Origin: Sphingomonas sp. 28-66-16
Lineage (GTDB): Bacteria; Pseudomonadota; Alphaproteobacteria; Sphingomonadales; Sphingomonadaceae
Direction: 5' to 3'
Assembly: GCA_002281485.1 (NCBI GenBank)
Contig: NCGF01000019.1
Location: 1-60,165, forward strand
Length of the DNA stretch: 60,165 nucleotides
Shown piece after piece: positions 57,170 through 60,165 of the stretch; the stretch's first letter is position 1; each line of letters starts with the position of its first letter. The notes below the pieces were generated by a model. The model had not been told where the DNA came from and did not search any database. It worked only from the letters and a program-made list of their open reading frames with translations. The position numbers and the translations under genes are program-made.

Positions 57170-57388
57170 ATGATCCTGTCGCGTATCAGCAGCAAGGCGC
57201 AGACCACCATCCCGCGGGCCGTGCGCGCGGCGCTCGGGCTGCAGCAGGGCGACGCGGTGCGCTACGAAATCGACGGTGACCGGGTGATCATGACGCGAGC
57301 CGAAGGGCCAGACCCTTTTCTCGCCAATTTTTCGACCTTCACCGAATGGGCGGACGAGGCCGATTGCAAGGCCTATGACGGATTTTAG
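57170..57388 (+). CDS. AbrB/MazE-type antitoxin
   Basis: A 72-aa protein with the swapped-hairpin AbrB fold (MILSRISSKAQTTIPRAVRA, GLQQGDAVRYEIDGDRVIM) for DNA binding and an acidic C-terminal tail (FTEWADEADCKAYDGF) suited to blocking the toxin. Its end overlaps the next gene by 14 bp, as is usual in MazEF-type pairs. Confidence 0.85.
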   Translation: MILSRISSKAQTTIPRAVRAALGLQQGDAVRYEIDGDRVIMTRAEGPDPFLANFSTFTEWADEADCKAYDGF

Positions 57389-57728
57389 GCCCGGCGCGCT
57401 CGCGCGGGTGCCGTTCCCTTATGTTGACAAGAACCGGCTGTCGCACCGTCCGGCAGTGGTGGTTGCCGTCGTGCCCGATGGCCCCGAAGGGCCGCTGCTC
57501 TGGGTGCTGATGGTCACGAGCGCGGAAAACCCGCGCTGGCCCGGCGACATCGACGTCATCGACAATCACGCCGCCGTCGGCTTGCCCGCCCCGTCGCTGA
57601 TCCGCACCGCGAAGATCGCGACCGTCGCGGCGCGCGATGCCGAGTGGCGCGGCGACATCGGGCCAGACCTGTGGGCGGCGGTATGCGAACGGCTGGGCCG
57701 CCATGCGCAGGCTTGGCAGTCCGCATGA
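57375..57728 (+). CDS. MazF/PemK-like toxin
   Basis: A 117-aa protein of the PemK/MazF fold: PGALARVPFPYVDKNRLSHR is the first strand block with the conserved Arg-Pro-Ala region (HRPAVVVAVVPDG), then LLWVLMVTSAENPRW and APSLIRTAKIATV. Toxins of this group cut mRNA. The start lies inside the antitoxin gene (14-bp overlap). A long palindromic repeat begins 6 bp past the stop. Confidence 0.82.
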   Translation: MTDFRPGALARVPFPYVDKNRLSHRPAVVVAVVPDGPEGPLLWVLMVTSAENPRWPGDIDVIDNHAAVGLPAPSLIRTAKIATVAARDAEWRGDIGPDLWAAVCERLGRHAQAWQSA

Positions 57729-57734
57729 ACCCCT

Positions 57735-57810
57735 CGTCATTGCGAGCGTAGCGAAGCAATCCAGAGCACCGCGCGACGCACTGGATTGCTTCGCTGCGCT
57801 CGCAATGACG
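57735..57810. repeat. Long hairpin repeat with 30-bp arms
   Basis: Bases 57735-57764 and 57781-57810 are reverse complements except for one base (CGTCATTGCGAGCGTAGC against its partner in GCTGCGCTCGCAATGACG). The loop is 16 bases. The sequence resembles the CGTCATTGCGAGC repeats found throughout alphaproteobacteria. It lies between the toxin and methyltransferase genes. Confidence 0.9.
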
Positions 57811-57848
57811 GATTGTGGTCTCCTCCTCGCACGGGCATCATGCCGCGC

Positions 57849-59393
57849 ATGACCAACCGGCTTTACTATGGCGATAATCTCGATGTGCTGCGCCAGCATA
57901 TCGCGGACGAGAGCGTCGACCTGATCTATCTCGACCCGCCGTTCAATTCGAACGCCAGCTACAATATCCTGTTCAAGTCGCCGGCGGGGGCGGGCGCGGA
58001 TGCGAGCATCGAGGCGTTCGACGATAGCTGGTCCTGGGGGCCAAGCGCGTCCGAAGCGCTGATGGACATCACGGCATCCGGCAACCACAAGCTCCACGTG
58101 CTGATGCAGGCCATGAAGACCGCGATCGGCGAAAACGCGATGATGGCCTATCTGGCTATGATGGCGGTGCGCTTGCAGGAACTGCACCGCGTGCTGAAGC
58201 CGACGGGTAGCCTCTACCTCCACTGCGACCCGACCGCGAGCCATTATCTGAAGCTGGTGCTGGATGCGGTTTTCTCCATCGACAATTTTCGAAGCGAGAT
58301 TGTCTGGCAGCGGACCTCCGCGAAGGGCGATGTCAAAAACAAGTTCGGTGCGATCCACGACACAATCTTTTTCTATGCAAAGTCGCCATCGACAGAAATG
58401 CGATCGGTCTTCGCAGCGAAAGACGCCGATTATCTTGGTCGCTTTCGGCTCGATGCGAAGGACGGGAAAGGGCCATATCGGCTTGCACCGCTGGATAGCC
58501 CAAATCCGAGACCGAACCTGACGTATGAGTACAAGGGCTACTCGCCTCCCGCAAAAGGATGGCGCGTTAGCAGGGAAGTGATGGAAAAACTTGATGAAGA
58601 AGGCCGCCTGAATTTCCCGTCGAGTCCCACAGGCAGAATTTCCAGAAAGCACTATTTGTCGGAGCAAGAAGGACGGAAGATCGGCGACGTTTGGACCGAC
58701 ATTCCGCCTCTGCAAGCGGTTAGCCAAGAACGCCTCGGCTATCCCACCCAGAAACCCCGTGCCCTCCTCGAACGCATCATCGCCGCCTCGTCCAATCCCG
58801 GCGATGTCGTGCTCGATCCCTTTTGCGGCTGCGGCACCGCGGTCGATGCCGCGCAAAAGCTCGGACGCGGCTGGATCGGTATCGACATCACGCACCTCGC
58901 GATTGGTCTCATCGAAAAGCGGATGAACGAAGGCTATAATGCCGATGGCAAGCGTGAGGCTTTGTGGGAGACGATCGGCTCCCCGCGCGATCTCGCCTCG
59001 GCGCAGCGGCTCGCGCTCGACGATCCGCACCAGTTCCAGCACTGGATCACCTTGAAGCTCGGCGGCTATCCGTGGATGGGCGGCAAGAAGGGCGGCGACA
59101 AGGGCGTCGACGGCTATTTCTATTATGTCGGCGACGGCGGCCAGACCGAACACAAGCTCGGCCTGTTCGTCTGTGCCGCGCTGCCGACCAAGGGCATGAC
59201 CGAGGAAGCCGCCAGCCACGGCCTGATCGAAACCGACTGGGGCCGCTTCCCCGCGCTCCAGACTTTTACCTTGGCCGAATTGTTTCAGGATCGCGCGCCC
59301 AAATTGCCGCCGCTGGTCAGCCCCAACCGCAAGGCCCCGCGCGTCGATACACGGGCGAGCCATCAGGCGGGCGCGCAGGACAAGTTGTTGTGA
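57849..59393 (+). CDS. Site-specific DNA methyltransferase, beta class (N6-adenine or N4-cytosine), with a degenerate C-terminal nuclease-like domain
   Basis: A 514-aa protein. The order of motifs is beta-class: LIYLDPPFNSNASYN (catalytic motif IV) at residues 26-40, and the SAM-binding DPFCGCGTAVDAAQKLGRGW at about residues 323-342. Between them, at about residues 140-295, lies the target-recognition region. Its DNA (about 58260-58740) is clearly AT-richer than both flanks. From about residue 400 a C-terminal region reads KKGGDKGVDGYFYY, then TEHKLGLFVCAALPTKGMTE. This resembles the Mrr-like nuclease of such proteins, but the usual VK-containing core appears to be absent. The start at 57849 (MTNRLYYG) is preceded by an in-frame Met at 57840. 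The GTGA overlap couples it to the HTH gene downstream. Confidence 0.85.
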   Translation: MTNRLYYGDNLDVLRQHIADESVDLIYLDPPFNSNASYNILFKSPAGAGADASIEAFDDSWSWGPSASEALMDITASGNHKLHVLMQAMKTAIGENAMMAYLAMMAVRLQELHRVLKPTGSLYLHCDPTASHYLKLVLDAVFSIDNFRSEIVWQRTSAKGDVKNKFGAIHDTIFFYAKSPSTEMRSVFAAKDADYLGRFRLDAKDGKGPYRLAPLDSPNPRPNLTYEYKGYSPPAKGWRVSREVMEKLDEEGRLNFPSSPTGRISRKHYLSEQEGRKIGDVWTDIPPLQAVSQERLGYPTQKPRALLERIIAASSNPGDVVLDPFCGCGTAVDAAQKLGRGWIGIDITHLAIGLIEKRMNEGYNADGKREALWETIGSPRDLASAQRLALDDPHQFQHWITLKLGGYPWMGGKKGGDKGVDGYFYYVGDGGQTEHKLGLFVCAALPTKGMTEEAASHGLIETDWGRFPALQTFTLAELFQDRAPKLPPLVSPNRKAPRVDTRASHQAGAQDKLL

Positions 59394-59731
59394 GTGATAG
59401 CATTGAAATCAACCGGATCATCTGGGTCCGGATCGGCAAAGCAGCGCAGCGATCCGGCGTCGGCGTGCGCAAATTGCGGCAGTTGATCGACGACCGCGCG
59501 ATCCGCTCGCTGCAGCACGACGACGAACTTTGGATACCTGAATCGACGATCTTGCGGCTCCGCCGGGATCGCGCCGCGACCATCCCCAACGCCAACCGCA
59601 AATTAGGCGCTTATGGACGCCCGGCGGAATCAAGGGACGGGCCATTGTCGAAGGCCAAGGATCAGCAGGTGCTTCCGATGTCAAGCGGCCGAGAGGGTCA
59701 AGGCTGGCTGGGCCAAAAGAAGCGCGACTAA
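59390..59731 (+). CDS. Small HTH (MerR/excisionase-like) protein coupled to the methyltransferase
   Basis: A 113-aa protein from GTG 59390 (overlapping the methyltransferase stop by 4 bp). The winged-helix region (IGKAAQRSGVGVRKLRQLID, DDRAIRSLQHDDELWIPEST) resembles excisionase or MerR-like DNA-binding domains; the rest (NANRKLGAYGRPAESRDGPL...) is low complexity. It may regulate the methyltransferase or assist DNA recognition. It has no recognised family name. Confidence 0.65.
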   Translation: MSDSIEINRIIWVRIGKAAQRSGVGVRKLRQLIDDRAIRSLQHDDELWIPESTILRLRRDRAATIPNANRKLGAYGRPAESRDGPLSKAKDQQVLPMSSGREGQGWLGQKKRD

Positions 59732-60083
59732 ATGGCGGCACGATGCCGCCTGAAACATTTCCTACACGCCCCCCATCTGCTACCAAAAACCCCGCTCTTT
59801 CTTGCCGTCAACGCCCGTTCCCCGGATCGCCGCCCGCGATTCGACCACTCCATTTGCGCAAAGCTGCACGGACTCGATCGCAACCCGCAACTTCCGCAAC
59901 TTTACCCGTCCAAAAGTGGGTCGGGCGGGGACGCGGCCGTATCGCAAGTCGGGCGCTGTCGCCCGCCGCCCATCCTCGGCCGATCGCGTTGCGCCGCCCC
60001 GCTTCCCTTTTGCGCCTCCTTCGGCTATGCGCCGCGCTTCACGAAATTCGCCCCATAAAATTTTAGCATCTCCAGAGGTTTGT
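59732..60083. other. Gene-free interval (352 bp)
   Basis: Frames in this stretch are Arg/Pro-rich on both strands and lack codon bias. It presumably holds the infA promoter, but no clear -35/-10 pair was seen. AGAGG (60074-60078) serves as the infA ribosome-binding site. Confidence 0.55.
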
Positions 60084-60165
60084 TTGGCAAAAGAAGAATT
60101 GCTCGAAATGCGCGGCCAGGTGGTGGAGCTTTTGCCCAACGCCATGTTCCGCGTGAAGCTTGAAA
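60084..60165 (+). CDS. infA: Translation initiation factor IF-1, 5' part (continues past window)
   Basis: The frame starts at a TTG (60084), 5 bp after AGAGG, and reads [20 protein letters not shown], followed by MFRVKLE. This matches the N-terminus of alphaproteobacterial IF-1 (OB-fold, binds the ribosomal A site). No ATG is available nearby in frame before codon 9, so the TTG start seems genuine. Confidence 0.93.
   Translation, partial: MAKEELLEMRGQVVELLPNAMFRVKLE

Noticed and set aside
57735-57810. A tRNA or other structured RNA between the toxin and methylase genes
   Set aside because: The sequence is a simple inverted repeat with a 16-base loop, with no cloverleaf arms.
59780-60145. 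A 121-aa minus frame over the infA start
   Set aside because: It is antisense to the certain IF-1 start and low in codon bias.

Overview
The window is a chromosomal piece of a GC-rich alphaproteobacterium, most likely a sphingomonad (Sphingomonas or a close relative). The evidence is a DnaE2 mutasome polymerase, a TamA/TamB pair, a TorF-type porin, exosortase-A-associated glycan genes, an S1-protease autotransporter, an infA that starts with TTG, and families of palindromic intergenic repeats of the kind common in sphingomonads. No rRNA, tRNA, CRISPR array, transposase or complete insertion sequence was seen. The taxonomic call rests on remembered family features, not on a search.

Layout. 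1-10.4 kb: the 3' part of dnaE2, trhO and glpD (minus), rnr with two small membrane-protein genes behind it, a saccharopine-dehydrogenase-like reductase and an MsbA-like ABC exporter (both minus). 10.4-14.2 kb: intracellular PHB depolymerase phaZ behind a PhaR-type operator, facing a thiolase / carboxymuconolactone-decarboxylase-like / MaoC group. 14.3-20.2 kb: bifunctional putA, an MscS channel, a topoisomerase IB and a DJ-1/PfpI protein. 20.3-24.2 kb: exosortase-A-type polysaccharide genes (O-antigen-ligase-like protein, 57-residue membrane protein, glycosyltransferase, proline-rich membrane protein). 24.2-26 kb: a divergent regulatory module (58-aa and 104-aa genes against an S24 repressor) around a perfect operator-like palindrome, then two small genes. 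26.1-33.3 kb: tamA-tamB and a porin.

33.4-38.1 kb: nitroreductase, glnB-glnA behind a strong sigma-54 promoter match, map and a CinA-like protein. 38.2-41.8 kb: a secreted serine-protease autotransporter with a textbook terminator. 41.9-46 kb: a low-oxygen block of ompW and hemN around an FNR box, an FNR-type [4Fe-4S] regulator and a TsdA-like dihaem cytochrome. 46.3-47.8 kb: mmsA. 48.2-51.6 kb: the poorly understood ATP-grasp / alpha-E / transglutaminase operon, in which the transglutaminase lacks its catalytic Cys. 51.7-57 kb: bpt, ilvA, a 3-hydroxyisobutyrate-dehydrogenase-like gene coupled to an exported amidohydrolase, and a small lipoprotein. 57.1-59.7 kb: a small accessory island with a MazE/MazF-like pair, a long hairpin repeat, a mosaic beta-class DNA methyltransferase with a degenerate-looking C-terminal nuclease domain, and a coupled HTH protein. 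The window ends in the first codons of infA.

Most genes are housekeeping. The points of interest are palindromic repeats that have entered reading frames (dnaE2, putA and the end of glpD), regulatory sites that agree with the adjacent genes (PhaR, sigma-54, FNR and an S24 operator), the pseudo-transglutaminase operon, and the methyltransferase with a low-GC central recognition region.
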